Shown here piece after piece: positions 8,701-18,054 of a DNA stretch of 64,000 nucleotides. The stretch spans positions 310,001-374,000 of the forward strand of contig NZ_JBQKUP010000044.1 of the NCBI RefSeq assembly GCF_052156535.1, in the 5' to 3' direction. Within the stretch, counting starts at the first letter, position 1. Each line of letters opens with the position of its first letter. The DNA is from Nitrospira_E sp052156535 (GTDB taxonomy: Bacteria; Nitrospirota; Nitrospiria; Nitrospirales; UBA8639). The notes beneath the pieces are model-generated. The model saw only the letters and a list, made by a program, of their open reading frames with translations, did no database searches and was not told the origin of the DNA. The translations under genes were made by a program, and so were the position numbers.

Positions 8701-8997
8701 TCTCTGACACTCCCAAATGAAAAATAGACTTTGATTTTCTTGATAACACACCTCTTTGAGGCCTGTCAAAATGGTCGAGTGCCTTGGTTGGGGGGTTAAC
8801 CGGAGGTTTTAAAATCCAATGCATTTTAGAAGAAATTTGTTGCTGCATGTGGGAGATCCGGTAAGGCAAGATGTCGCTGTTGCAACTGATGAAGTTATCC
8901 GTACGCACTGTCGGGCAGGAACACCTTAAAGCGTCAGCCCTATCTAGGATTGAAAAAAGTTTGAATCTATCGTGAAAATTGGAACTAATAAGCACAT

Positions 8998-9027
8998 ACA
9001 GATACCCTTTAATTGAAGGGTATCTGT
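8998..9027. terminator. perfect 12-bp hairpin, possible terminator or 3' stabiliser
   Basis: ACAGATACCCTT at 8998-9009 pairs perfectly with AAGGGTATCTGT at 9016-9027 around a six-base loop TAATTG. It lies about 70 bases beyond the stop of the minus-strand heme protein gene. No clean T-run follows on either strand, so classical rho-independent termination is uncertain; it could instead protect the 3' end of the mRNA. Confidence 0.4.
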
Positions 9028-9097
9028 TAAAAAGCTTATTTTTAAATGAAGTCTGTGGGCTGTTCTAAAGTAGGTTACAAGAATGATTGAGAGGAGA

Positions 9098-9805
9098 TTA
9101 CCCTCCGAGAGTTTCAACAGCTTCTTTGAGACTTTTCATAATACAGGTAAAAATTGGAATATCACGTTTGACATACCGGCTGCCTTCGGTAGAGCGTAAT
9201 TCCATGACGAGGTCTAGAAAGTCCTGTGGGGAGTCGGTTTCAAAGGCGACCACAAATTCCTGGTCATCCAACCCAAATGAATAGGTGGTATTGAGTTTGA
9301 CTGAGGGGTACTTATGCCCAATTGCGATATGTTCATCCATCATGCCTTGTCGGGCGGCTTTGGTGAGCAGGTACCACTCTCTGGTTTTTTCAAATGGATA
9401 TACAAATATATATTTCGCACGGCCAGGAGAAATTTTCAATCTTCGACTTTCTTGGCCCTCATGCACGTGATGATCGACGTATATGGATCGTTTCGTCATG
9501 GAAAGATAAGAGTACGGCGTGGTAAGGTACCGTCCCAAGCCTGTAGCTAAAAGCTTTGAACTCATTTCTTGAAACATTTCGAGATCATAGCTAATCCGCC
9601 ACAACATAAAGTCGCAATCACCTCGTATGCCTGTTGTGGTGTAAGGCACGACAATGACTTTGCCGGAATATTCTTCCGCTGCGCGGATAAATTCTTGCTT
9701 GCCGAGGTCTCGCTCTTCTTTAGGAAGACGTCTCCACAAAGGGTCGACTTTATAGAAAGCAAAATTGACAAATTGTTGTTTGGCAGCCTCTTCGGCACCA
9801 GCCAT
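9098..9805 (-). CDS. chlorite dismutase-family heme protein (HemQ-like, coproheme decarboxylase type)
   Basis: The 235-residue protein has the ferredoxin-like double-domain sequence of the Cld/HemQ family, ending in SVKLNTTYSFGLDD, QEFVVAFETDSPQDFLDLVM and RDIPIFTCI. Aligned by eye, His159 (DEHIAIGHKY) falls at the proximal heme ligand. The position of the distal arginine that chlorite dismutase needs carries Leu171. There is no signal peptide, unlike the exported chlorite dismutase known from Nitrospira. I therefore favour a cytoplasmic HemQ-type role in heme synthesis or another heme function, not chlorite removal. The start at 9805 is chosen over 9811 because GGGGAGG sits only one base before the first ATG and seven before the second. 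Confidence 0.85.
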   Translation of the reverse strand: MAGAEEAAKQQFVNFAFYKVDPLWRRLPKEERDLGKQEFIRAAEEYSGKVIVVPYTTTGIRGDCDFMLWRISYDLEMFQEMSSKLLATGLGRYLTTPYSYLSMTKRSIYVDHHVHEGQESRRLKISPGRAKYIFVYPFEKTREWYLLTKAARQGMMDEHIAIGHKYPSVKLNTTYSFGLDDQEFVVAFETDSPQDFLDLVMELRSTEGSRYVKRDIPIFTCIMKSLKEAVETLGG

Positions 9806-9862
9806 AATCATACCTCCCCTGGAAAGAAAACCCGTGTTTTTTTAATCACTTAAAAAAATAGG

Positions 9863-9891
9863 TCTTAACATCGCTACTGCAATATTGTCAA
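9863..9891 (-). promoter_or_regulatory. candidate sigma-70-like promoter for the Cld-family gene
   Basis: On the minus strand a perfect TTGACA (9891-9886) is followed after 17 bases by TTAAGA (9868-9863), a poor match to TATAAT. It is about 60 bases upstream of the start at 9805. The -10 element is weak, so this is tentative. Confidence 0.35.
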
Positions 9892-9993
9892 TGAGCAGGT
9901 GGCGTGATGGCTGTTAAGATCCATTCGGAATAGGAGGAGGCAGGAATAAGACTTTAATCTTGAGAGGGGGAGAACCTTTTTAGTTCATAGCCA

Positions 9994-10653
9994 ATGAATC
10001 AAATTTTGTTTTTTCAACTATTGTCCCAACGTGTGGGGTCTTTGCCGAGGTTGGTAAGAGATGCCGGTTTTTGGTTTCTTTTGGAAGCGGGGCTGGTCAT
10101 GTTGGTTTCCTCTCCGGTGTGGGGTATTGTTCCACATCCCTCGGAATTGCAAATTCTTGAAGCCATCAAAAATGGTCAGGAGGGAGCGCGAAGCCGAACT
10201 CCACCCAATAGGCTGTATTGGCATTTCGGTATATCTTCTGAAGATGTTCCTCAAGCCCATGGATTTCTTATGACGAAATTAAATGGAATTGCGGTGATGT
10301 CCAGTCATTTTGCTCTTCGAGGAGAACGTCTCGCATCCCAGGATATTCAGCGAGTCCTGGATGAAAAGTCCCTTCAAGTCGTGGTGATAGTTTTTGGGGA
10401 TTCACCAAGTTTTGCCAAAGATAGTTATCTTTTGCTTAAACAGGGAGATCGGTTGATCAAGCCTGATCGTGTTCGGTTTGATGCCAGAGCGACGCTGTTC
10501 ACCCCAAGCCAAGGACCCTCCACGTATCGTGCAAAGATTGTGGCGTCCTTTAACTATGACGTTTTTGATCCCTTGGCTCAAACCACCGTCAAAGTCTTCC
10601 CAGGAACCGGAGGCCAAGTGACCTTTGATCTAGATTTTGCTTCCATTCCCTAA
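9994..10653 (+). CDS. exported or membrane-anchored hypothetical protein
   Basis: The 219-residue protein has a hydrophobic segment near residues 24-44 (FWFLLEAGLVMLVSSPVWG) that looks like a signal peptide or anchor after a basic N-terminus. The mature part begins near VPHPSELQILEAI. It contains a central strand-helix region (HFGISSEDVPQAHGFLMTKL) and ends in strands (FDPLAQTTVKVFPGTGGQVT). I recognise no family. It precedes cinA by 58 bases on the same strand and may be the first gene of that operon. Confidence 0.65.
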   Translation: MNQILFFQLLSQRVGSLPRLVRDAGFWFLLEAGLVMLVSSPVWGIVPHPSELQILEAIKNGQEGARSRTPPNRLYWHFGISSEDVPQAHGFLMTKLNGIAVMSSHFALRGERLASQDIQRVLDEKSLQVVVIVFGDSPSFAKDSYLLLKQGDRLIKPDRVRFDARATLFTPSQGPSTYRAKIVASFNYDVFDPLAQTTVKVFPGTGGQVTFDLDFASIP

Positions 10654-10711
10654 GGGTCATGGGGATGGGTGAACGACTGTGTTTGATGCAATTGGGCAGA
10701 ATTTCTTGAAC

Positions 10712-11992
10712 ATGAAGTCCCTTCATGCTGACATCATTGCTGTGGGTTCAGAATTGCTTCTGGGCGGACGCCTCGATAGTAATTCGATATTTGTCGCACA
10801 TCTTCTCGCTGAGTGTGGCATTGAGGTTCGAAAAAAAATCTCCGTTGGTGATCAAAAAAGTGATATTCAAGAAACCCTTCGCGCCTCGCTGAAGCGCGCT
10901 CATGTGATCGTCTTGACGGGTGGGCTTGGTTCAACGTTCGATGATTGTACCCGTGAGGCTGTTGCCGCGACACTTCAATGTCCACTGATCAAACGAAAAA
11001 AAGCCTATGACAATCTCAAGGCTTGCTATCGACGATTTGGAAGACCGGTCACACGGCTATTGGCCAGGCAGGCTTTTCTTCCTTTTCGAGCCATGATGTT
11101 GGCGAATACTGTCGGCACGGCGCCCGGTTTTTTGATGCGTAGCGGGCAATCAGTCATTATCGCATTACCGGGTGTGCCTCGTGAGGCCAAAGTCATGATG
11201 GTTTCTCAGGTTCAGCCGATACTTCGGAAGTTATTTCACACCAATAGACACTATTGGCAGCATACGTTTCAAACATTTGGGTTGCCTGAAACCGATGTTC
11301 AAAGACAATTGAATCCAGTTTTGAAGGATTATGGAAGCATTCAGTTCGGTATTTTGGCTTCCCTCAGGGGAGTGATGGTGACGGTGAGTTGTTGGGTGTT
11401 CGGCGGCCCACTCTCTTCTGTGAAGGAGATGTCCCCGTTCTTTCCGGAATGGGATCACCTGATCCTTCGGATCCGTGAATGTTTAGGTCCCTGGCTCTTT
11501 GCGGAAGGTGAACGTACCATGGAAGAAGTCGTCGGGGAAGCCTTACGAGGTCGTTCCTGGACGGTGGCACTTGCCGAATCCTGTACCGGAGGATTAGTGG
11601 CTCATCGCCTGACGGGTGTGCCCGGCAGTTCGCGGTATGTGGACCGGGGAGTCGTGTCTTATAGTAATGAGGCGAAACGAGAACTCGTGGGAGTTCCCGC
11701 CTCGACGCTTCGTCGGTATGGGGCCGTGAGCGCACAGGTTGCCATGGCTATGGCCAAAGGAATTCGAATGCGGAGTCGAGTTGATGTGGGAGTTGGAGTC
11801 ACAGGAATTGCGGGTCCTGGAGGAGGGACTCCGAACAAGCCAGTGGGGCTGGTGTATGGAGCAATTGATGGTCCGCAAGGGCTTCAGAGGCAATGTTGGA
11901 GGTTTCATGGGGATCGAGGAGAAATTACATTGAAGACATCTCAGGCTGTTTTGGATTTGATCCGACGATACGCCGATGAAGCTGCATTCTAA
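10712..11992 (+). CDS. cinA: CinA-family protein (MoCF-like domain plus nicotinamide-nucleotide amidase domain)
   Basis: The N-terminal half is a molybdopterin-binding-like domain (ADIIAVGSELLLGGRLDSNS, VLTGGLGSTFDD, ANTVGTAPGF, ALPGVPREAKVMM). The C-terminal half is the CinA/PncC domain (ALAESCTGGLVAHRLTGVPG, GVTGIAGPGGGTPNKPVGLV), which deamidates nicotinamide mononucleotide in pyridine nucleotide salvage. Both domains look intact. The frame also allows a GTG start at 10679; 10712 is preferred because family members begin MKxxADIIAVGSE. It overlaps thpR by 17 bases and is followed by recA, a common cinA-thpR-recA order. Confidence 0.95.
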   Translation: MKSLHADIIAVGSELLLGGRLDSNSIFVAHLLAECGIEVRKKISVGDQKSDIQETLRASLKRAHVIVLTGGLGSTFDDCTREAVAATLQCPLIKRKKAYDNLKACYRRFGRPVTRLLARQAFLPFRAMMLANTVGTAPGFLMRSGQSVIIALPGVPREAKVMMVSQVQPILRKLFHTNRHYWQHTFQTFGLPETDVQRQLNPVLKDYGSIQFGILASLRGVMVTVSCWVFGGPLSSVKEMSPFFPEWDHLILRIRECLGPWLFAEGERTMEEVVGEALRGRSWTVALAESCTGGLVAHRLTGVPGSSRYVDRGVVSYSNEAKRELVGVPASTLRRYGAVSAQVAMAMAKGIRMRSRVDVGVGVTGIAGPGGGTPNKPVGLVYGAIDGPQGLQRQCWRFHGDRGEITLKTSQAVLDLIRRYADEAAF

Positions 11993-12575
11993 TCAGAAGA
12001 GCCTGAGAGTCTTTTTGGCCGTTGAACTTTCCTTGGATTTGCGCCGAAAGGTGGTCGAACTTCAACGTCAGCTGCGAGAAAGCTTACCAATGGTCAATTG
12101 GGTTCGCCCTGAGTCGATACACCTCACACTGAAATTTCTTGGATATGTGGAGGCTTCCATGGTGGAACCGGTATTGACTGCCATTGAGCCTATCCGGACA
12201 AGTCAGCCTCCTCTCACCTTAGAAGTTCAGGGGCTGGGGGTATTTCCGCATCTTCGACGTCCACGGATACTGTGGATCGGATGTACCGGGGACACTCCTG
12301 CCTTGCTCAATCTTGTTTCACGAATCGAAGGTGCGTTGGAACCATTAGGCTTTCCCCCTGAGGACAAGTCCTATTTCCCTCATTTGACCCTGGCCAGGAT
12401 TAAACATGACCAATCTCAGGTTGGTGGCGAGCTGACTCATTCCGGCTTACTGGAGCAACCTCAGAACCTTGGGATACTCTATGTTGACCGGATCACACTT
12501 TTTCGCAGTGAGGTGAGCCAATCCGGTGCGGAATATACGGTTTTGAGGACGGTGCCATTAAATGAGCCTGGATGA
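11976..12575 (+). CDS. thpR: RNA 2',3'-cyclic phosphodiesterase (LigT/ThpR family)
   Basis: The 199-residue protein is a 2H phosphoesterase. It has both HxTx motifs, HLTLKFLGYV near residue 50 and HLTLARIK near residue 131, and the N-terminal RVFLAVEL typical of bacterial LigT/ThpR. The enzyme opens 2',3'-cyclic phosphates on RNA. The reading frame begins within the last 17 bases of cinA, which suggests translational coupling, and recA follows after about 100 bases. Confidence 0.95.
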   Translation: MKLHSNQKSLRVFLAVELSLDLRRKVVELQRQLRESLPMVNWVRPESIHLTLKFLGYVEASMVEPVLTAIEPIRTSQPPLTLEVQGLGVFPHLRRPRILWIGCTGDTPALLNLVSRIEGALEPLGFPPEDKSYFPHLTLARIKHDQSQVGGELTHSGLLEQPQNLGILYVDRITLFRSEVSQSGAEYTVLRTVPLNEPG

Positions 12576-12598
12576 CATCTTTCAATCTAGGTTAGGCA

Positions 12599-12627
12599 TT
12601 TACCTGTTAAAGAGTGTGGGGTAAGAT
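12599..12627 (+). promoter_or_regulatory. candidate recA promoter
   Basis: TTTACC at 12599-12604 and TAAGAT at 12622-12627 are separated by 17 bases, each matching the sigma-70 consensus at four of six positions. It lies 47 bases upstream of the recA start. I see no convincing LexA box overlapping it. Confidence 0.35.
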
Positions 12628-12673
12628 AGCCGCCACTTTGCATGCTCAGGAATATTGAACAAAAGGATACCCA

Positions 12674-13774
12674 ATGGCAGAACGCGTAGCTCCTCAAAAA
12701 GAGACCCAAAAAGACGGAAAAAAACGAGCGCTGGATTTGGCTCTGACCCAAATTGAAAAGCAATTTGGCAAAGGGGCAATTATGAAGCTAGGGACGGAAG
12801 ACGTTCCTCGTGATATTCCGGCCATTTCGACCGGGTCTCTCGGGCTTGATATGGCCTTGGGCATCGGAGGGTTGCCGCGAGGTCGAATCATTGAGGTGTT
12901 CGGGCCGGAGTCCTCTGGAAAAACCACGTTGTGCCTGCATGCCATTGCCGAAGCGCAGAAAGCCGGGGGGGCAGCAGCCTTTATCGATGCCGAGCATGCG
13001 TTGGATATCTCCTATGCTAAAAAGCTTGGGGTCCACACCGATGATCTGCTGGTGGCCCAGCCGGATACTGGCGAACAGGCTCTGGAAATTGCCGAAACGC
13101 TGGTCCGAAGCGGAGCGTTGGATATCATTGTCGTTGATTCCGTTGCAGCCCTGGTCCCTCGTGCCGAAATCGAAGGGGAAATGGGAGATTCCCATATGGG
13201 GCTTCAGGCGAGATTAATGTCCCAGGCCTTGCGAAAATTAACCGGGGCCATTTCCAAGTCTCAAGCTTCGGTGGTATTTATCAATCAGATTCGCATGAAA
13301 ATTGGGGTGATGTTTGGAAATCCCGAGACCACGACCGGCGGCAACGCGTTGAAATTTTATTCTTCAGTGCGGTTGGATATTCGCCGGATTGAATCGATTA
13401 AAGAGGGCCAGGAAGTGATGGGTAGTCGGGTGCGGGTGAAAGTGGTCAAAAATAAAATGGCGCCGCCCTTCAAACAAGCCGAATTTGATGTCATGTTCGC
13501 CGAAGGCATTTCCAAAGTCGGGGAATTAGTGGACTTAGGCGTTGAGCGTCGAATCGTAGATAAAGCCGGAGCATGGTATTCTTATAAGGAGGAACGGCTC
13601 GGTCAGGGCCGGGAGGCGGTCAAAACCTTTCTGAAAAGTAATCCGGATATTGCCCAGGATATCGACATGCAATTACGTACCAGCTATGGCCTCTCCGGGG
13701 AGCCTCAAAAAAAAGAGGAATCATCTCCGCCTGTCATTTCAAACTCAAAAAAATCAGCAGGGGACCGTGACTGA
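12674..13774 (+). CDS. recA: recombinase A
   Basis: This is a full-length RecA (366 aa), the ATP-dependent strand-exchange protein of homologous recombination that also activates the SOS response. Visible landmarks are ALTQIEKQFGKGAIMKLG, the Walker A region GPESSGKTT, Walker B IIVVDSVAAL, the L1 region EGEMGDSHMGLQARLMSQAL, and the L2 region INQIRMKIGVMFGNPETTTG followed by GNALKFY. The C-terminus is charged and ends KKSAGDRD. The start is supported by AAAAGGAT a few bases upstream. alaS follows with no recX in between. Confidence 0.99.
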   Translation: MAERVAPQKETQKDGKKRALDLALTQIEKQFGKGAIMKLGTEDVPRDIPAISTGSLGLDMALGIGGLPRGRIIEVFGPESSGKTTLCLHAIAEAQKAGGAAAFIDAEHALDISYAKKLGVHTDDLLVAQPDTGEQALEIAETLVRSGALDIIVVDSVAALVPRAEIEGEMGDSHMGLQARLMSQALRKLTGAISKSQASVVFINQIRMKIGVMFGNPETTTGGNALKFYSSVRLDIRRIESIKEGQEVMGSRVRVKVVKNKMAPPFKQAEFDVMFAEGISKVGELVDLGVERRIVDKAGAWYSYKEERLGQGREAVKTFLKSNPDIAQDIDMQLRTSYGLSGEPQKKEESSPPVISNSKKSAGDRD

Positions 13775-13816
13775 CCTGGCCGGGAGGCACAATCATCTTG
13801 AGCGAACATCATTGAT

Positions 13817-16477
13817 ATGATTGCAACATCACTTGAACTTCGGCAGGCGTTTGTAAGGTACTTCTCGAGTCGTGGGCATACGGTGGTGCCAAGCGGGCCA
13901 CTCATTCCGCAAGCAGATCCTACTCTCCTGTTTACCAACGCGGGTATGAATCAATTTAAAAGTGTGTTCTTGGGTGAGGAATCCCGACCCTATAGCCGGG
14001 CCGTCTCCATTCAAAAATGTCTGCGGGCAGGGGGAAAACATAATGATTTGGAGAATGTAGGTTTTACCCGCCGCCATCACACGTTTTTTGAAATGCTGGG
14101 CAATTTTTCCTTTGGAGATTATTTTAAAGAGGAAGCGATTGCGTTTGGGTGGGAATTTCTCACTCAAATTGCCGGACTGCCGGCTGATCGATTGTGGGTG
14201 ACCGTGTTTCGTGAGGATCAGGAAGCCTATGATCTATGGCATACACGAATGGGGATTCCAAGGAGTCGCCTTGTTCGTCTGGGTGAAAAGGACAATTTTT
14301 GGCAAATGGGAGAGACGGGTCCCTGTGGTCCTTGCAGCGAAATTCTCATTGATCAGGGTGAGGCATTCGGGTGTGGGCGGTCGACCTGTGCCGTTGGGTG
14401 TGACTGTGATCGATATCTCGAGATTTGGAATTTGGTGTTTATGCAATTTGATCGGGATTCTGTTGGCACGCTCAATCCTCTACCCAGGCCCAGTATTGAC
14501 ACCGGAATGGGATTAGAGCGGTTGGCGGCGGTGACCCAGGGAGTCGCGTCAAATTATGATAGCGATGTGTTCAGCCCTATTTTGGACCGCATAGGGAAGA
14601 GCACTGGACAGGTGTATGGTGCCTCCCCACCGGCTGACCGGTCGATGCGGGTGATTGCGGACCATCTCCGGGCGATGACCTTTTTAATCACTGAAGGGGT
14701 GTTGCCCTCCAATGAGGGGCGTGGCTATGTCCTGCGACGGATAATGCGTCGAGCCTCACGGCATGGTCGATTATTGGGGGTGGAGCGAGAATTTTTATAT
14801 GACCTCGTAACCTCTGTGGTTGATCTCATGGATTCGGTCTATCCGGACCTTCGTTCGATGAAAGATACGGTTTCTGAGATTGTTCAGGGTGAGGAAACAC
14901 GCTTTATTGGAACCTTAGAACAGGCCTTGCCTCTCCTTAATCAAATCCTGGAGGAAGCCAAGCAACAGGGGAGCCAAATCTTAGAAGGGGAAGCGGTTTT
15001 TAAGTTGTATGATACCTATGGGTTCCCCCTTGATCTGGTGGAAGATGCTGCCCGAGAAGAAGGGTTGGCCGTCGATCATGTCGGTTATGAGCAAGCGCTA
15101 GAGGCGCAACGTGATCGAGCCAGAAAAACTGCGAGGTTTTGCCAGGCGGATTCTCGAAGCGACCTGGTTAATGCTCTCGGGCAGTTCCCTTTGACCAAAT
15201 TTGTGGGTTATGCCAGCCAGGAAAATAGAGGGAAGCTACTCGCCTTGGTGAAGGACGACCATGTCATCAAGGAAGCCAAGCAAGGGGAGATGGTGGAGTG
15301 TGTCCTGGATACCACGCCATTTTATCCCGAAGGGGGTGGACAAGTCGGGGATCAGGGAACCTTGGTGGGTCCGTCGGCAAGGATTGTCGTTCAAGATACC
15401 ACAAAGCTGGCAAAGGGGTGGTTTCTCCACAAGGGCCAGGTCATCGAAGGATCTGTTCACGTTGGCGATGTTCTCACCGCCACGGTACAGGGTCATCTAA
15501 GGCAGAGTGCGGCACGGAATCATACGGCGACCCATCTTCTTCATGCCGCATTGCGGGAAATTTTAGGTCCTCATGTGAAGCAACATGGATCTTTGGTGGC
15601 CCCCAATCGATTGCGGTTTGATTTTTCACATTTCAAAGGATTGACCCCCAGAAATATTGAAGAAATTGAAGGACTGGTGAACGAACAAATCCGTCAGAAC
15701 CTGTCTGTAAAGGTTGAAGAAATGGAAATTCAGGATGCTCTGAGTCGAGGAGCTCTGGCTTTTTTTGGTGATAAGTATGGTGAACAGGTTCGGGTCGTAG
15801 AAATGGGTTCGTTTAGTCAGGAATTGTGCGGAGGAACCCATTGTGCTCGAACCGGAGATGTCGGTCTGTTTCGTATCATGTCCGAAGGAGGTATTGCGGC
15901 AGGTGTCCGGCGTATTGAGGCGCTCACGGGCGAGGGGGCTGTGGCCCAAATTCAGGATCAGGAGGCCGAATGGCGAGAATTGGCCGCCGTGTTGAAAGCC
16001 GGTCCCAATGAAGTCGTTGAAAAAGTCAAGAAACTTGTTGGAACCCTCCGTGATACCGAACGCGAATTAGAGCGTGCGAAACAAAAATTGCTTGATCAGC
16101 AAGGTGCTGGTCAGGAAGCGTCGATTCGGGACATAGGCGGGATGCCGATCCTTATCCAGCGGATCGATGGTTTGACTATCCAAGAATTGCGAACCTTCTC
16201 TGATAAGCTCCGCCACAAAGTGCCTTCCGGTCTTTTGGTTTTGGGGTCGGTCAAAGAAGGAAAAGTTTCGTTATTGGTTATTGTGGCCAAAGAACAGGCT
16301 CACAAAATCCCTGCAGGAAAAGTCGCTCAACATGTGGCTCAACTCGTTGGGGGTTCTGGAGGCGGCCGACCGGATATGGCTCAGGCGGGTGGTAATCAAC
16401 CAGAACAGTTAGATGAGGCCTTGCGGAGCGTATATGACTATGTTGCCTCTTACATAGGTACCTTGAAGGAGGAGTAA
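13817..16477 (+). CDS. alaS: alanyl-tRNA synthetase
   Basis: The 886-residue protein has all AlaS parts in order: the class II catalytic core from the N-terminus (LRQAFVRYFSSRGHTVVPSG, FTNAGMNQFK), the GRGYVLRRIMRRASRHGR segment, the editing domain with HTATHLLHAAL (HxxxH) and CGGTHC zinc ligands, and the C-terminal oligomerisation and DHHA1 region with GGRPDMAQAGG. Length is normal for the family. It charges tRNA-Ala and clears mischarged serine or glycine. It lies 42 bases after recA and is followed by mltG. Confidence 0.99.
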   Translation: MIATSLELRQAFVRYFSSRGHTVVPSGPLIPQADPTLLFTNAGMNQFKSVFLGEESRPYSRAVSIQKCLRAGGKHNDLENVGFTRRHHTFFEMLGNFSFGDYFKEEAIAFGWEFLTQIAGLPADRLWVTVFREDQEAYDLWHTRMGIPRSRLVRLGEKDNFWQMGETGPCGPCSEILIDQGEAFGCGRSTCAVGCDCDRYLEIWNLVFMQFDRDSVGTLNPLPRPSIDTGMGLERLAAVTQGVASNYDSDVFSPILDRIGKSTGQVYGASPPADRSMRVIADHLRAMTFLITEGVLPSNEGRGYVLRRIMRRASRHGRLLGVEREFLYDLVTSVVDLMDSVYPDLRSMKDTVSEIVQGEETRFIGTLEQALPLLNQILEEAKQQGSQILEGEAVFKLYDTYGFPLDLVEDAAREEGLAVDHVGYEQALEAQRDRARKTARFCQADSRSDLVNALGQFPLTKFVGYASQENRGKLLALVKDDHVIKEAKQGEMVECVLDTTPFYPEGGGQVGDQGTLVGPSARIVVQDTTKLAKGWFLHKGQVIEGSVHVGDVLTATVQGHLRQSAARNHTATHLLHAALREILGPHVKQHGSLVAPNRLRFDFSHFKGLTPRNIEEIEGLVNEQIRQNLSVKVEEMEIQDALSRGALAFFGDKYGEQVRVVEMGSFSQELCGGTHCARTGDVGLFRIMSEGGIAAGVRRIEALTGEGAVAQIQDQEAEWRELAAVLKAGPNEVVEKVKKLVGTLRDTERELERAKQKLLDQQGAGQEASIRDIGGMPILIQRIDGLTIQELRTFSDKLRHKVPSGLLVLGSVKEGKVSLLVIVAKEQAHKIPAGKVAQHVAQLVGGSGGGRPDMAQAGGNQPEQLDEALRSVYDYVASYIGTLKEE

Positions 16478-16557
16478 ACTCCCTCAGCATGATGATGTGG
16501 CTGCATTGTCCCCCCACTTGGACCGACGGGGAGCAATAGGGAAGGGGACGTCGTGAC

Positions 16558-17565
16558 GTGATCCTTGTTCGCCGGACCGTAGTAAGTCTTTTAACGGTGG
16601 TAGTTCTGGTCATGGGTGGTTTTGTGTGGATGAATCAACCCGTGGGTGGATCAACCCAACCGGTTCTTGTCGAAATCCCACCCGGTACTCCATTCACGCA
16701 CGTTTCCCGCATTCTCGATCACCATCACCTTATCGGATCAGAATGGTTTTTTACTCTTTTGGGGCGTGTGCAGCGGGTCGATCGAAATATCATTCCAGGC
16801 GAATATGAACTGGATGCGGGAATGCGACCCACCGAATTACTGCACAAACTTGTGAAAGGTGAAGTCTATCAATATGCCATTACCATTCCCGAAGGCTATA
16901 CCGTGGCACAAATTGCAGACATCCTTGATCAAAAACGTCTTGCCCTCAAGCAGGATATTTTTCGATTAAGCCATGACCCGGTATTTATTCAGAGCCTGAA
17001 TATCCAGGCCCCTACATTAGAGGGTTATCTTTTTCCCGATACCTACCATTTTTCTCGCTTTACTCCGCCAGAATCCATTATTCGAACATTTGTTCATCGG
17101 TTTCATCATGTGATGATTCCAGAATTCAAAGACCGGGCAATGGTGATGGGCATGACTCTTCAAGAAGTGTTGACCCTAGCCTCTGTGGTGGAAAAGGAAA
17201 CGGGGCTGGCAGCCGAACGACCCTTGGTTTCCGGAGTATTTCATAATCGTCTCCGGCTGGGCATTCCCTTGCAGAGCGACCCCACTGTCATCTACGCCCT
17301 CGAATCGTTTGATGGAAATATTCGGAAAGCCGATCTGTCGGTAGATAGTCCCTACAACACCTACAAGGTACGCGGGCTTCCTCCTGGACCCATTGCCAAT
17401 CCGGGTTTGGCGGCAATTCATGCTGCGCTCTATCCTACGACAACCGATTTTGTCTATTTTGTGGCACGGAACGACGGGAGTCATCAATTTTCTGTGACAT
17501 TAGCGGATCATAATAAGGCGGTAGACCTTTATCAACGACGATCGATTAGTAAACGTGCTTCGTAA
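16558..17565 (+). CDS. mltG: endolytic murein transglycosylase
   Basis: The 335-residue protein has an N-terminal membrane anchor (residues 5-25), a LysM-like region and the YceG/MltG catalytic domain. The proposed catalytic glutamate is in LASVVEKETG. Other family motifs are EGYLFPDTYHF, VFHNRLRLGIPLQSDPTVIY, PYNTYKVRGLPPGPIANPG and the C-terminal FVARNDGSHQFSVTLADHNK. It cleaves nascent glycan strands at the inner membrane. The start is a GTG with GAAGGGGA upstream. The next gene begins directly at its stop codon, indicating an operon alaS-mltG-ridA. Confidence 0.97.
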   Translation: MILVRRTVVSLLTVVVLVMGGFVWMNQPVGGSTQPVLVEIPPGTPFTHVSRILDHHHLIGSEWFFTLLGRVQRVDRNIIPGEYELDAGMRPTELLHKLVKGEVYQYAITIPEGYTVAQIADILDQKRLALKQDIFRLSHDPVFIQSLNIQAPTLEGYLFPDTYHFSRFTPPESIIRTFVHRFHHVMIPEFKDRAMVMGMTLQEVLTLASVVEKETGLAAERPLVSGVFHNRLRLGIPLQSDPTVIYALESFDGNIRKADLSVDSPYNTYKVRGLPPGPIANPGLAAIHAALYPTTTDFVYFVARNDGSHQFSVTLADHNKAVDLYQRRSISKRAS

Positions 17566-17589
17566 GTGAGTGATTGTGTAATATCCGCT

Positions 17590-18054
17590 ATGGGTGTTCA
17601 TGAAGCATTAAGCCGACTGGGATTAAAGCTGCCGGCGGCACCTTGTCCTGTCGGATCATATGTTCCGGCTCGTCAGGCAGGAGGGTTAATCTTTGTGAGT
17701 GGGGTGCTGCCTTTTCGTGACGGGGTCATTGTGCAACCTGGAAAACTCGGGCGAGAGCTGACGGTAGAGGAAGGAGCTGCCGCTGCTCAATTAGCCATGC
17801 TAAATGGGTTAGCCATCCTTCAAGAGATAATGGGAGATCTCGCCTGTCTCAAACAGGTGGTGCGGCTGACGGGGCATGTAGCGTGCGTGGAAGGTTTTGT
17901 GGATCAGCCTGCGGTAATTAACGGGGCCTCTGATTTGTTGGTCAAGCTGTTTGGAGATGCCGGCCGTCATGCCAGATTGGCTCTTGGGGCTTTTGAATTA
18001 CCTCTTCATGCTCCAATTGAGCTTGAATTGATCGTTCAAGTGTCCCCCCCTTAA
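17590..18054 (+). CDS. RidA/YjgF-family protein
   Basis: The 154-residue protein matches the Rid (YjgF/YER057c/UK114) family, whose archetype hydrolyses reactive imine and enamine intermediates. The sequence includes ALSRLGLKLPAAPCPVGSYV, VSGVLPFRDGV, the long helix with AQLAMLNGLAILQE, and the C-terminal HARLALGAFELPLHAPIELE, where the arginine corresponds to the ligand-binding Arg of the family. The frame reaches a GTG at 17566 right after the mltG stop, but the ATG at 17590 fits the family start best. It belongs to the longer subgroup, so a specific substrate cannot be named. Confidence 0.88.
   Translation: MGVHEALSRLGLKLPAAPCPVGSYVPARQAGGLIFVSGVLPFRDGVIVQPGKLGRELTVEEGAAAAQLAMLNGLAILQEIMGDLACLKQVVRLTGHVACVEGFVDQPAVINGASDLLVKLFGDAGRHARLALGAFELPLHAPIELELIVQVSPP

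Noticed and set aside
9098..9805. Annotation as a functional chlorite dismutase
   Set aside because: No signal peptide and no distal arginine by hand alignment; family membership alone is not enough.
13775..13816. recX between recA and alaS
   Set aside because: Only 42 bases separate the genes; recX is absent here.
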